Source of the DNA: Skeletonema tropicum
Lineage: Eukaryota > Bacillariophyta > Thalassiosirophyceae > Thalassiosirales > Thalassiosiraceae
Length of the DNA stretch: 64,000 nucleotides
Direction of reading: 5' to 3'
Assembly (NCBI GenBank): GCA_037178625.1
Contig: CM074130.1
Coordinates: forward strand, 4,278,001-4,342,000
This document shows, piece by piece, positions 44,681 to 56,216 of the stretch (the stretch's first letter is position 1; each line of letters begins with the position of its first letter). Under the pieces are notes generated by a model that saw nothing but the letters and a program-made list of their open reading frames with translations, did not search any database and was not told the origin of the DNA. The translations under genes were made by a program, and so were the position numbers.

Positions 44681-47600
44681 ATGTATCTGAAAGGGATTGC
44701 TCTCTTCGTCGCCATCTTCGGGCACGGTGCCCTCGCCGCACTGCCAGACTCCTGTGAGGCAGGCGACGTCGCCTGTAATACCGGCTGCACCCCTTTGAAC
44801 TCCGAGTTTGAACCTCCCGGTGTAGGACAAGTGTGGTACTCTTACTGCTGCACCGACTCTGAGACCACCACGGCCGATCCACCCGTCACTACGACCAAGA
44901 AGTACTGTTACTCGTACTCTTTGGTAGGATGGCCGAACAACCAATACAGTGGCACCAAGCCGTCTTGCAGTAGTACACTTGGTGCTCTCGCTTGGTCTCT
45001 TCATGGTCAATGTTCTACTAGTGCTGAAAGTTCCAGTTCGATGAGCCTTTTGCTACTCACCCGATTATTCTTTCCTGATTATTCTTAACGTCATGTGTCT
45101 CTAAAACAATATATTTTGTACTTGTACGTCCTCTCTCGCTCACTCTCTTTGAACTTGAATGAATCTACACAGGGTGATAATCCCTACGATGACCCCACAG
45201 TGAACGGTGGCTGCCCAGGACAATGGGATTCGAGCACCAACTACGAGATTGATGACACGGTGGAAGATAACCAAGTTGTCTACAAGTGCTCTGGGGCTGC
45301 AGCGTATTGTAACACATACGGACCTGATTTGCGAGGTGTTGGTGCCGCCTATTGGACCCCAATCGGCTCTTGCACGGGTACCGCAGCTCCAACCGGGTCT
45401 CCTAACTTCTCCGCAATCCAAGCGGGCTGCCCCGAGGAATTTGATCCCAGCACCACCTACGAGGCAAATGACAGTGTCGCTATCACCCGTGATGACGGCA
45501 CTTCGATTTTGTACAGGTGCAAGGCTTTTCCGGAGAGCCAGTGGTGTAACGATGACGCGTACTCTCCCTTGAACACTGAGAAACTCTGCAACGGCGGCGA
45601 GTGCTGGCCGCGAGCTTGGATCAAAGTAGGAGCATGCACTGGAACTTTTACTCCTACTACCACTCCCACGTTTAATGGCGACGTCGGAGGGTGTCCCGAA
45701 GCATACGATGATAGCGCTGATTACGAAGCAGGCGACAAGGTGTCTATTACTCCTCCAGGTGAGACCCACGGCAAGATTTACCAGTGCAAGAGTTGGCCAA
45801 ATAGTGGACATTGTGGCAAAGAAGCGTACTCCCCTGCGAACACGGAGAAAGGGTGCAACGGCGAAGTGTGCTGGCCGGATGCCTGGACCTACGTGGGTGG
45901 TTGCACTGGTACTTTAACTCCTACTGCCACTCCCACGTTTGCTGGTGACGTCGGAGGATGTCCCGAAGCATACGATGATAGCGCTGATTACGAAGCAGGC
46001 GACATGGTGTCAGTTACTCTTGCAGGTGGGACCTACGGCAAGATTTACAAGTGCAAGAGTTGGCCAAATAGTGGAAATTGTGGCAAAGAAGCGTACTCCC
46101 CTGCAAACACCGAGAAAGGGTGCAACGGCGAAGTGTGCTGGCCGGATGCCTGGACCTACGTGGGTGGTTGCACTGGTACTTTAACTCCTACTGCCACTCC
46201 CACGTTTGCTGGTGACGTCGGAGGATGTCCCGAAGAGTACGATGATAGCGCTGATTACAAAGAAGGTGACAAGGTGTCAGTTACTCCTGCAGGAGAGGCA
46301 TACGGCAAGATTTACAAGTGCAAGAGTTGGCCAAATAGTGGAAATTGTGGCAAAGAAGTGTACTCCCCTGCAAACACCGAGAAAGGGTGCAACGGCGAAT
46401 TGTGCTGGCCGAATGCCTGGACCTACGTCGGTGGCTGCGATGGTACCATCACACCTACCCAAGCTCCCGTGTTTACTTCTCTTGCTAAGTGGGAAAAGAG
46501 CGGGTGTCCTGATGAGTACGTCGCGAACAACCCCAACTATAAACCAGGTGACTATGTCTCAGTTCCGAAAAACGAAGGCAATACTTATGGTGTTGTCTGG
46601 ATGTGCAAGAATGCAATGACTGCTCCTTGGTGTCAAAGTGAGGGTTATGCTCCTGGGACTCAATACGGCGGCCAAGCTTGGGAGAAGGTGGGGTACTGTG
46701 AAGGCACGATGTCTCCCACACTAGCACCCACCGTTTTCTCTGGTGCTTGTCAGTTCAAGTACAACTTGGAAACAACAGATGATGGTGCTTACGTTGTTTT
46801 GCAAGCTGAATCCTGGCAGAAGGGTGGTTCATCAATTTCTACTGGAGGCACAGCATTGGAGTTGTACAAACCTGGACAACTCGTCAGGTATGGCAAGGAT
46901 GCACGTAAATGCAATGCTTGGCCCTACTCAGGTTACTGCGAAGGTTATTCTCCGTTCGTTCAAGATTCTCCCGATTACAATCCCTATCAATCTTCCCAGG
47001 GCTGGGAAAAGACCACGTGTGTAGATGTTGGGATTTTTGGAGTGGGTGATACATTTGTTCCAAGTGTTCATGGCCCTGTGTTTGCTTCGAATGGCAACAT
47101 GCTTGTAAACAATCTTGGTGAATGCCAAAAAGGGGAAGCCACTCCTGCAGTCAGTGGTGCGATCAATCCAGAAGACTACTTCAAGCCATCGCCTGCGGTC
47201 AAACCTTGTCAGAAATGCGAACCTGGTAAGGGGCTGGACTCGATCACTGATCCTAAGGTGTGCACCGCTTGTAACGCTGCCCACGCCAGTGGCGAGATTG
47301 TGAACGGAAAGAGTGTGTGCATGTGTGACAATGGTGCTACCAATCCTTGGGCGGCTCTTGATGCGGATCGTTGCACATCCTGTCCCAGTGGTGAAAAGTA
47401 TCTTGCGTTGTTTTGCAAGCTGAATCCTGGCAGAAGGGTGGTTCATCAATTTCTACTGGAGGCACAGCATTGGAGTTGTACAAACCTGGACATCTCGTCA
47501 GGTATGGCGAGGATGCACGTAAATGCAGTGCTTGGCCCTACTCAGGTTACTGCGAAGGTTTTTCTCCATTCGTTCAAGATTCTCCCGATTACAATCCCTA

Positions 47601-48300
47601 TCAATCTTCCCAGGGCTGGGAAAAGACCACGTGTGTAGCCGTCCGGGGCGTAGTGAACCCAACTGGAGTGGGTGATACATTTGTTCCAAGTGTTCATGGC
47701 CCTGTGTTTGCTTCGAATGGCAACACACTTGTAAACCATCTTGGTGACTGCCAAACTGGGGAAGCCACTCCTGCTGACAGTAGGGCGATCAATCCAGAAG
47801 ACTACTTCAAGCCATCGCCTGCGGTCAAACCTTGTCAGAAATGCCCTTCTGGTGGGGGGCTCGACTCGACTGGTGCGGGCTTGAATCCTAAGGTGTGCGA
47901 ACCTTGCCCCGGCGGAAACAGTACCGAGATTGTGAACCGAAAGAGTGTGTGCGTGTGTGACAATGGTGCTACCAATCCTTGGGCTGCTAATGCGGATCAT
48001 TGCAAATCCTGTCCCAGTGGTGAAAGGTATCTTGGTATTGTGGATAACTCGTCTGGTTTCGGTCGGTGTAAGCCTGCTTGTCCTTCCGGTTTCGTGTACA
48101 CCAGCAGAGTTGCCTCCTCTCTTACTTACAAGCTTTGCTGCAAGAACTCTGGTTGTACGAGTGGCGGCAAAGATAACATTTTGAGCGAATGCTATGATGG
48201 TACGGCAAACAAGATGCATTGTACTGCTGCGCAAATTTATTCGTTTCATCCAACTAGGGCTCCGACGCCTGTGCCAACGCCTCTGCTGACTTCTCCTTAG
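44681..48300 (+). CDS. Secreted cysteine-rich modular protein, copy 2, disrupted by an internal tandem duplication
   Basis: Same design as the copy at 5.35 kb: signal peptide MYLKGIALFVAIFGHGALA, exon 1 44681-45005, intron 45006-45200 (phase 1, acceptor CCCACAG), exon 2 from 45201. Modules 1-7 follow with GCPE, Y..GD.VS and CWP.AW signatures and PT-rich linkers; chitin-binding-like function is inferred. At 47405/47406 the sequence jumps back: 46792 onward is repeated from 47406 (offset 614, not a multiple of three). The first unit thus runs into a shifted frame and stops at 47638 (920 residues), while the proper frame continues at 47413-48300 with a second module 7, the CPSG tail and a PT-rich end. 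The two 0.6-kb units have since diverged, so the break is not recent. Whether both parts are made is unknown. Confidence 0.82.
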
Positions 48301-48757
48301 GAGCACTTGCCAACATCTCGAAAGGTCCATCCAGGAAGATTAGCATTTTGGGGGAAACTGTACGAAACAAGAAACTCTTCGCCCGTTGTTGTGAATGCGT
48401 TGCACCATCGTCAAGTTGTGTACTATCCGTGGTGATGCATCTTACTCACTTGTTTACTATTTTATTTAGAAGAGTTAGGGGATTATATTAATGTGTTAAA
48501 GATTTCAAGTTACTTTGAATTAGTTTCGTATATATGGTAGTTGGTATCCTACTTATACATACTATGATGTATTTTATGCGTTTCATTCTGTTGACTTGAT
48601 GTTTGTTGGACTGATGTGAGCAACTTACACACTCCACCTGAAATACTTTTTTCATCCGTTTTACATCGTCACCTCTTGGAGAGAGGTCAGTATATTGTAC
48701 GTAGGTGCTCATGACTCATAGCAATAGCACCTCTCCCTCTTTTTTATCTTCGCTCTG

Positions 48758-48789
<32 letters not shown>

Positions 48790-48835
48790 TCCTGAGGTTG
48801 ACGTGTTCTCTAAGAAAAACTCAAATGCAACCCCG

Positions 48836-48895
48836 TCAATGTGTCTCACATTCGTTCAAAACAGCATGTGCAGGATCACACCAACTCAAGCAATA
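48836..48895 (-). pseudogene. 3' tip of the torsin-like gene carried along in the duplication
   Basis: The minus strand encodes YCLSWCDPAHAVLNECETH then a stop, against YCLSWCDPAHAVLNDCEAH in the intact gene (stop at 11441). Homology ends abruptly at about 48895. This small fragment fixes the origin of the duplicated block. Confidence 0.9.
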
Positions 48896-48965
48896 TTGAA
48901 TACAAATAAGAAATCAAGCAATACATCATAAATAAGTCTGTCTCCTTTTCTCTCGTCCTTCCTTT

Positions 48966-49217
48966 TTAACCCTGTCGCTTCAACTTCGTATTAGCACCAT
49001 CCCCCGCACCCATCTGATACTTGGTCTCATCTCTATAACCCAATCTCCTCCTCCAATAAATCTTTTGACTGCCAATAGATCGCTGAAATGTGATGGAATT
49101 TCGAAGAAGGTATCGGAGGAGGAGAATGGTGAATAAGAGGATTGCTGGAGTCCACGAGCCTTCGGTGCCGCCGTGGTAGGTTTGATAACTTATTTTGTCA
49201 ATGGATTCTTCGGACAT
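48966..49217 (-). CDS. Small single-pass membrane protein, unknown function
   Basis: 83 residues from ATG 49217. It begins acidic (MSEESIDK), has one hydrophobic stretch at about 24-39 (PAILLFTILLLRYLL), and ends basic (YWRRRLGYRDE, TKLKRQG). Composition and spacing look like a real short protein, but no family was recognised and it could be chance. It lies in the gap between the duplication and the next transposon. Confidence 0.45.
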   Translation of the reverse strand: MSEESIDKISYQTYHGGTEGSWTPAILLFTILLLRYLLRNSITFQRSIGSQKIYWRRRLGYRDETKYQMGAGDGANTKLKRQG

Positions 49218-49495
49218 GATGGATATGCGATGATGGAAATATATAGCTATTGAATTTTGTTAGGTATGTTGCCTCAAGAGATATCTTCTTGATCGATATT
49301 TTAGGCGCCTCCTATTGAGCTTTTATTCCCGCCTTAACGGTGGGTGCGTCGTACATCATTCAATCAAGTCAAGTTGAAGTGGGAAACAGACAGAAGTAAG
49401 AAATATCCAATAACCTTAGTGAACTAAAGAAGAACGTGAAACCGAGAGTTGTCTCTCGGAGCCATGAACCGCAGAGCATCGCAGCAACCAGCGAT

Positions 49496-49887
49496 GGCGA
49501 TCTGTAGTGTTACCCTATCCAATATATTGCCAATTATTGCTTCTCAGCCGCCACGGGGGTAAACTACCCTGTAAAGGTGCTTAAAATGCTGCTCTCGGTG
49601 AGCTGAGTTCAAATCCGTGTTGTATCTTATTTTTTATAAAAATAATTTGTTAGCCCCACTTCTAGCTTGCCTTAAGGGTTAACCCCCCCAAAGGTCCCCT
49701 TATCCAGTTTCCTTGGGTCTTTGGCTCCATATCACAAATTCATCGCACCATGATTCGAAACTACCTCAGATACACCCCGGGTTTGAACTCAGCTCACTGA
49801 GAGGATTTCAGAACTGTGCTCACCTTTATCATAGCAACAATATTCGCTGAGAAGCAACCTGCTGGATAGGCTAACACTACAGATCGC
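49496..49887. repeat. Nested 392-bp foldback element
   Basis: 49496-49521 and 49862-49887 are inverted repeats at 25 of 26 positions (core GATCTGTAGTGTTA). Further paired stretches lie inside, such as TGAGCTGAGTTCAAA near 49600 with TTTGAACTCAGCTCA near 49783. It sits inside the 49.3-52.9 kb element. Confidence 0.88.
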
Positions 49888-51028
49888 CCGATAACTCTGA
49901 AAACTATTGAGGGGGGAATTCGCCCAGCCCGAATTCCTATCTTGATATATCTAGATCAGTGAGGCCTTGATCTAGGCATTTGTAGAAGGGATTCGCCGAA
50001 TCTTGAGATTGGGTCCTTGACTTGTAGAGGAACCAATCTCGCTTCGATCCTCGTTATTCACTTCGAAATTTCAGAGAGAACCTTGTATCCCAGATGTGCA
50101 TTGAAGAGTGGAATCCAACTCAAACAGCACTTCAATTTTTGCACTCTGTTTTTATCGTGGATAAGATACAAGGGCCCGCTTACTCGATCAAATTTTAGCC
50201 ATACCTCAATCGAGGCTAGTATGGATGACCACAACAGGTTTAACGACAGACCATCTTCAGAACCGCGTCTGAAAACCTCCAAGGGATGCATATACCAATA
50301 ATACCAAATAGGGTGGTGGGTGGGGAAAAAAAAATCGACTCTCTGCCACAAGCAACGCTATTGATGATCAACTTCGACAGTGATTGCTTTGACAGTAGAC
50401 TTGACCGATGAATTTGCTGACAAACAAAGTTGTAAGCTTGCTGGATCATTGCTTTCTTCCCAGCCAAATCTTGTACGTAGCGGATCTGTATGTGATTTTT
50501 CTCACAACGCTTAAAGTGACATGTGACGCCACAAATCGTTGACAGACCGCCGTACAAATTTCCAGCTGCTGTTCCTCTCTTCACCTTGGCTTTCATTCTC
50601 TACTTCCCTCCTCCCCACCAGCTTAACTTGAATGCAGTACACGTTGGTTCATAACGACAATTTAACCGCCACAAAGCGGGATTTTTGGCTTGGTCCAGGC
50701 CAGGCTGACCCAGCGGGAAACTCCCAGTGGGTCGTGCAAAAGCCTCCCGCTTCAGCCCCTTTCTCGAAGTTTTTGTCGTGCCATCAACTTCAAATTCAAA
50801 TTCAAAATTCAAACAACCAATAAATAAATAATAATATAATCTGCCATGCTGCACGCCACGACAACCATGCTGCACGACAACCATGCTGCAAGATCAATTC
50901 ACACAATAAGAATGCAAGATCTTCTCAGCAAGGGTCGTGCCAATGGTTCATTGGTGAAAGTTCATGCCCTCATAAATTAAATAAGATCACAACACTAACA
51001 TCAATCAAACACATCAAAAACATCTACT

Positions 51029-52565
51029 ATGTCATCAAACATCAACGACAACGACTCTCTTGCTACTGCCAATCTCCTGGCATCAAGTGGCGACGACAAC
51101 GGGGGAACTGGCGTGCCAGGCGAAGTGGTTGCGGAGGGCGTGCCGGTCGAGGTGGTTGCGCGGAGGATGATGGAATCCCAGGCGATCTCCAGCTTCACGC
51201 CGAGGATGACAGCTGGATTGACCCCGAGCGCCGTTCAGCATTTTTTTCTCATGGGAGAGTTGAATGTGGAAGGATTCAACAAAGAGGAAGTTGAAGAGCT
51301 AGCGACCGTTGGGCAAAAAAACACTTGTCAACCCAACAAAGGACGTCATGATTGCCGAGCTCAAGCGCCGCAACCCTGATTTGAGGATTAATAAGAATAA
51401 CACTAGCAAGGATGCAATTAAGGGGATGTTCACACCCCTCGATAATGCGAAGGACATTGCCTACGTCGAGAAAAAGGTAAAAGAGTTGATTGAGCATCTC
51501 CGCCTCAAGAAAGCAGAAAAAGATGGAGCCAACAATTGCCACCAAACTGCTGAAGACAGACTTCGTTTTGTAGGTCTATTCAACGATCCTGAGGTGTATA
51601 GGGCCTACTGGCAATCTCAAGAGTCGCCAAGCAGGGAGGAATTGGACGCTGGAGAGACGCCATCGAGCAAGTTTAATGATCTCAACAAAGTTCAATGATG
51701 AGAATGTGGAAGTTACTGTGGGACCGTACCCCAGCTTGGGCTATCCTGAAGCTATTCATTGCAAGAAGGGGGAGTATTCCATGACACCTGATAAGGTGAA
51801 GAAGATGCTCAGTGATTTACGTCGTAATCTGAGTGCAGTTATTGAGCGCTACGAGAGAAGCGGCAATGGATCTAATCAACGTGCAGTTGATTCTGGAGCA
51901 TTGACACTTGAAGAAGGTGTTAGAGTTGACTCATTGTGGGGAAGCTTCAATCCAGAGGCAGCAAGGGCCGCTTCCGCCGCCAGGGCTTCTGAGGGTGGAG
52001 GTGCAGGTGGACTTTCTGTTACTATGGATGGAGATGATCATGCTAACTTCCTACGTCTTGAGCCGAAGGACACCCTCGTTGCATGGGAGATCTTCGACCA
52101 GAAAGATCTTTTGCGCAAGGCTTGTGCTAAACTTGGCACAAGCCATATGGCTTCATCTGAATCCACTCCTGCTACTACTGCTCGTGGCAGCCGTTCTCGT
52201 CAGGCTCGCGGCCGCAACCGTAACTCCTCGGGGGATGAGGGGGTTCTCAACCGTAACTCTGCAAGTGTCGGGGATGTTGGCATGAGTCCCAGTGAGTTCG
52301 ACGCGGAGTTCTTCCGTGCGCAGAAGATGCGCCGTTTGGATAGGAGTGTCAGTGACAAGTTTGCCATCATGAATAAGCTCAAGTCTGAGCGCTTTGAGCT
52401 TTTTCTCCGCATGGAGGATGAAGACGTGAAGACGTGTTGATTAAGCGTGCGATGTATAATGCGCGTTGCAACGAGTTGACTGAGAGTATTACTGAGCTCG
52501 AATCGGAGTTGAAGACTTTGAAGGAAGAACAGAAAAATGAAGAGGGTGTTGCAGGTAACAACTGA
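51029..52565 (+). pseudogene. Gene of the 49.3-52.9 kb element, broken by three frame changes
   Basis: Starts MSSNINDNDSLATANLL and reads on as NPTKDVMIAELKRRNPDLRI, then VTVGPYPSLGYPEAIHCKKG and a C-terminal charged coiled-coil (LTESITELESELKTLKEEQK) ending at TGA 52563. Frame changes: a run of seven A near 51315; a second near 51680; and an exact 8-bp tandem duplication (GAAGACGT at 52420-52427 and 52428-52435). With these ignored, the protein would be about 510 residues: a helical, DNA-binding-like head, a middle domain, an Arg-rich linker and a coiled coil. No transposase catalytic motif is visible; an accessory protein is possible. Family not recognised. Confidence 0.6.
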
Positions 52566-52978
52566 TTGAGTTAGCTCTAATCATGCATAAGATATGTGTT
52601 ATTTCCAAAGTCGAGTTATTAGATGCTTATTAAATACCTAAGATAAATAGTAGTGTCGACAAATACAGAATCATTTTAATGTGAGTTATATAGTTGGTAG
52701 TGAAGGGGCTTTGTCGTTCATATTAACAGGAAGGCATGGTGTGGGTGTCTTCGTTGTGTGTCGTGCGTTGTTGATTGTGGCAAACAGGGCGGGAGTTATT
52801 GTGGGAATGCATATAAAGCTCAATAGGACGACATGGTTGTTTGGCACGATCAGCGGCAGTTACCGGCTCTTTCTGGCCAGTAAAATGACCGTTACGGGCG
52901 GGGAAAAAAAGCTCAATAGGAGGCGCCTTAATGTGAGGGGATCGATTGGTTGTATGTGGTGAGGATTGAGGATAGATG
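52566..52978. other. 3' part of the TIR element and the hAT insertion flank
   Basis: Holds the right terminal repeat of the previous element (52889-52931) and the 8-bp hAT target copy GATAGATG at 52971-52978. No gene. Confidence 0.7.
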
Positions 52979-55900
52979 TAGCGTAATGGAATTTCAAAAG
53001 GGTGAAATTTCACTACTGCAACTTTCGTGAAATTTACAGGGTGAAAGTTGCACCAATTTTGGCCAACAATGAAATTTCACAAAAATTCTGGCGCGAACGG
53101 ATGGTACTGAACCAACACGTAGCACAAAAATAACCTAAGACCCTTCATTCCACCAACCACCAAACCCCAAAGAACACCACGCACCATCCAGATGATGAGT
53201 TTGTCAACTCAGCGGAGAGTAACTCTTCACCAAAATGCTGGCGACTAACAATGCAGTATTACTTATTCCTTCGTAGTAATTCAGCTTACATGCGTGTTCC
53301 TGCATTGGCATGTACCAGATGATTTTGGGCGCGGATGGCTCTTAGTTTGGGTGCGGGTATGTGCACAAATCAACTTTTTGTTCACTCTGCCGTCTACCAC
53401 GCTGTCATAGTTTGCCTGGCAATAACAACAACAATTCAATAATCTTCAACAATAATGCTTTTGACATGCGCCGCCAACGCCCTTTGTGGCATGAAGAACT
53501 CCCCCCTCAACAACCCGGCTGATCATCAGTGCATGATGTGTGAAGGACCAATTCATGGTGCCCTTTGCGGTAAACTCTACTGTGAGGAAATTGTGGGCAA
53601 CCCATCCTACAAAAACCCTGCAGGGGATCTTAATGATCATGCAAAAACACTTGCCAACTCCCATACCGCTCTCATGTGTCTTCACTGTGTCCAACACAAG
53701 CTCACCGCTGCGGCCCCAACTGCCGATGCTGCCGTCGCTGCTGTCGATCCACCTGCCGTCGCTGCAGTCGATCCACCCGCAGCACCACCTGCTGCTGTGC
53801 CTTTTGCAGCAGCTCCGGATGCCAAAAAGCAACGAGACTCAACGCTCTATTCCCAATACGAAATCACGCCCCAACCCAATGGCAAGTTACGTATTGTATG
53901 CAAGCACTGTCCTAAGTACAACAAGTTGCTAGCGACATTTAATGCAACAAGAGCTAGAAAACATTCTCTCCACGAATGTGAAGGGTTGACATGCCCTCAC
54001 ACAAGGAGACAAATCGAAGGAGGGGCTCAAGCGAATAAGAAACAAGCAACGTATCTTGCACTTCAATCCAACCCAAGTGAAACTGTTGCTGCCATGCGTA
54101 GTAATCATGGCCCCGTTGCGGTGATTGATCTACTATCCAACTCTGGGGACGTTAGTGATGTCACCAAATCCACCTCCACATCCGTTCCCCCTCGCAAGAA
54201 AACAAAGCGTGTACCATCTGCACAAACTACTATGGAGCACACGTATGGTAAGAGCATGAACCAGGCATCTGCTGACATTGTACTCATGCACGAGGTACGA
54301 GCCATTGTCGCTCGTGGCGAGCCATTGAGTCGTCTATTGGATCCTTGGGTGCAAGCAAGCCTACACCAACGATACCCTGCCATCTTGAAGTTCATTCCAA
54401 GTGATGTTGAAACAATCTATGACAAGTATGTCATTAAAATTGATAAACAAACGACATCGGAGTTGAAATCATTTATGGCAAAAATTCCCGGACATGTAAA
54501 TGTTGCGATGGATGGAGTCACTGTCTTGGGCAAACAAAAGGTACGTGATTTATGTTCTGTACAATAACTTCATTGCTTTCAATTGTCTCACTACTATTTA
54601 TGTTGCCCTGCTGTATCCTCTTCTGCCTAGATCGTATACACCGTCGCGAAGAGTGACTTCTCACTCTTCCTCGAATGGAAAGATCTTGGAAGCGATAAGC
54701 ATGTTACCGAAGCCGAAATAGAGGATGCTGTGAGGGTTTGTGAAAACGTCATGAAAGAATACAATGCGAAGATTGTGAGCATTCCTGTTGATAATGCTGC
54801 AAGGCATGTTGCGGATCGAGTTGGGAAGGAACTTGAAGAAAAGTATCCAGGGATGAAGGTCATAGTTACACGCGATCCGGCTCATTGCATCGATTTGCTT
54901 ATGAAAGACCTAGCCAAGACTTCAGTTATGCAACTTGTCATAAAGTATGCTAGGAAAGTCAGGGACTTCGTGAAGATTGATCGCATTGATTCTTTCCGAC
55001 GCAGCGCAGCTCTAGTGGATGAGCTCGTGTTTTACTCCAAAGTTTTCTGCCCCGTGGAGACACGGATGAACCTTCTACATGACGTTGTTGTGAGCGCTCG
55101 CAAGTGTCGTGACTTTCTTCTTGTACTTCCTGGCAAGGCGGAGTATCAAAAGTATCGTAGTGAGCGCACTGCAACAAAGCAAGCTGAGTTGGATGAGCTG
55201 ATGGAGCACTTCAAGAAGGAAAATATTTGGAAGATGTTTGATGTTGTTATTGCCTTCACGCTCCCTTTCAAGGAAGCACATTTGGCTTGTTCCCGCAAGG
55301 ATATGCCACTTAGTGCTTACCCCCTCTTGGTTCAAGCGCTGCGCAATGATATTAACAAGTGTCTCACTCCCGAGTTTGATGAACTTCTTGGTCAGGGCTC
55401 AAGAGCAGAAGTTGCTGGTATGATCCGTGAACGTTTCAATATGGATGGTGTTGATCCCAGCGGACTGAAGGTTGGTTTACTCGATGAGCATCACTTGATG
55501 TGTTTCCTCTGTGACCCAAACTCTCGTGTGTGGAGGGAGTTGTTCTACCTGCAGACTAACAAGGCTGCGCTCGTAAGGAAGATGATCGAGTGGTATGTGC
55601 CTTTGGGTGAAGATGGTTCTGATGAGATGCGGAGGAGAGTTAAAAAGGATTTTGAGGACTTTGATACTCAAAACAATGACTGGTTTCATTCTTTTGACGT
55701 TCCACTTCCATCGCTTCCATCTTTGGAACAGCTGCAACAGAACAACAAGTCTTTTAGTATCAAAAATGTGGTACAGTATGTGGAATCAACTGGTGCTATT
55801 TCTGGTCGCATCACGTGGTTTGAATGTTATGCAGGATCATCTGACTTCTATCGATTGGTTGCTAAGCCTCTAATGTCTATGGGAACTGTCGGATCGATGG

Positions 55901-56216
55901 ATTGTGAGCGTAGGGCCAAACCTCTGAAGAACAGCATTCTTGTGAAGGATAGGAATAGGATGAAGGATCCAACTGGTGTTGCACTTCTTCGAGGGAAGGA
56001 AAACCTCCGTCATATCATGGATGCGAAGAAGATGCTTGGAAAGAAGCTTGCTGACAGTCTCTCTTAGAGTGATGTGTTGACTGCAGAGTGCAAAGTATTA
56101 CGACTATCTCAGGATAAGCTAGAGTGAAATTTAATCCCTTGAAATTTCTGAAATTTCTGAAATTTCAACCTGCAATTTTCAACCCCCTCCAAAAATGGTG
56201 AAATTCCATTACGCTA
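52979..56216 (+). mobile_element. Complete hAT-superfamily transposon with target-site duplication
   Basis: TAGCGTAATGGAATTTCA at 52979-52996 is the exact reverse complement of 56199-56216 (18 bp). Both outer flanks carry the same 8 bases, GATAGATG (52971-52978 and 56217-56224), the target duplication length expected for hAT elements. Subterminal sequence on both sides is rich in GAAATTTC words. The only gene, 53455-56067, is a hAT-type transposase. Length is 3,238 bp. Confidence 0.95.
53455..56067 (+). CDS. hAT transposase, apparently intact
   Basis: Exons 53455-54540 and 54631-56067, joined in phase 0 across a 90-nt intron (GTACGTG to CTGCCTAG), give 840 residues. The N-terminus has a Cys/His-rich zinc-like region (CAANALCGM, CMMCEGPIHGALCG, CLHC). 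A BED-like finger follows (CKHC then H-x4-C near 165-190). The catalytic domain begins around MDGVTVLGKQK at the splice point, where the Asp is a candidate first acidic residue. Then comes a DUF659-like stretch (IPVDNAARHVADRV, RDPAHCIDLLMKDL). The C-terminal dimerisation region is typical: VAKPLMSMGTVGSMDCERRA, then RNRMKDPTGVALLR. No internal stops apart from the intron. The protein cuts and reinserts its own element in the nucleus. Confidence 0.9.

Larger units (their letters stand above)
44303..48895 (+). repeat. Segmental duplication, copy 2 (partners 4977-8860 and 10390-11520)
   Basis: The left part (promoter, exons 1 and 2) is almost identical to 4977-8345. From about 48590 the flank matches 11234-11520 better than 8640-8860. 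The block ends inside the duplicated tip of the torsin-like gene. It therefore combines features of both upstream loci. Confidence 0.88.
49303..52931. mobile_element. DNA element of unknown type with about 40-bp terminal inverted repeats
   Basis: The left end 49303-49340 (AGGCGCCTCCTATTGAGC, then TTTTATTCCCGCC) and the right end 52889-52931 (its near-complement ending CTCAATAGGAGGCGCCTT) form terminal inverted repeats with few mismatches. An extra AAAGCTCAATAGGA word lies near 52816. The 3.6 kb interior contains a nested foldback (49496-49887) and one broken gene (51029-52565) that does not look like a known transposase. The hAT transposon begins 48 bp to the right. Confidence 0.75.

Noticed and set aside
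49600..49640. tRNA gene or tRNA-derived SINE (GAGTTCAAATCC resembles a B box)
   Set aside because: No T-stem or acceptor pairing can be drawn, and the motif is part of the arms of a foldback.
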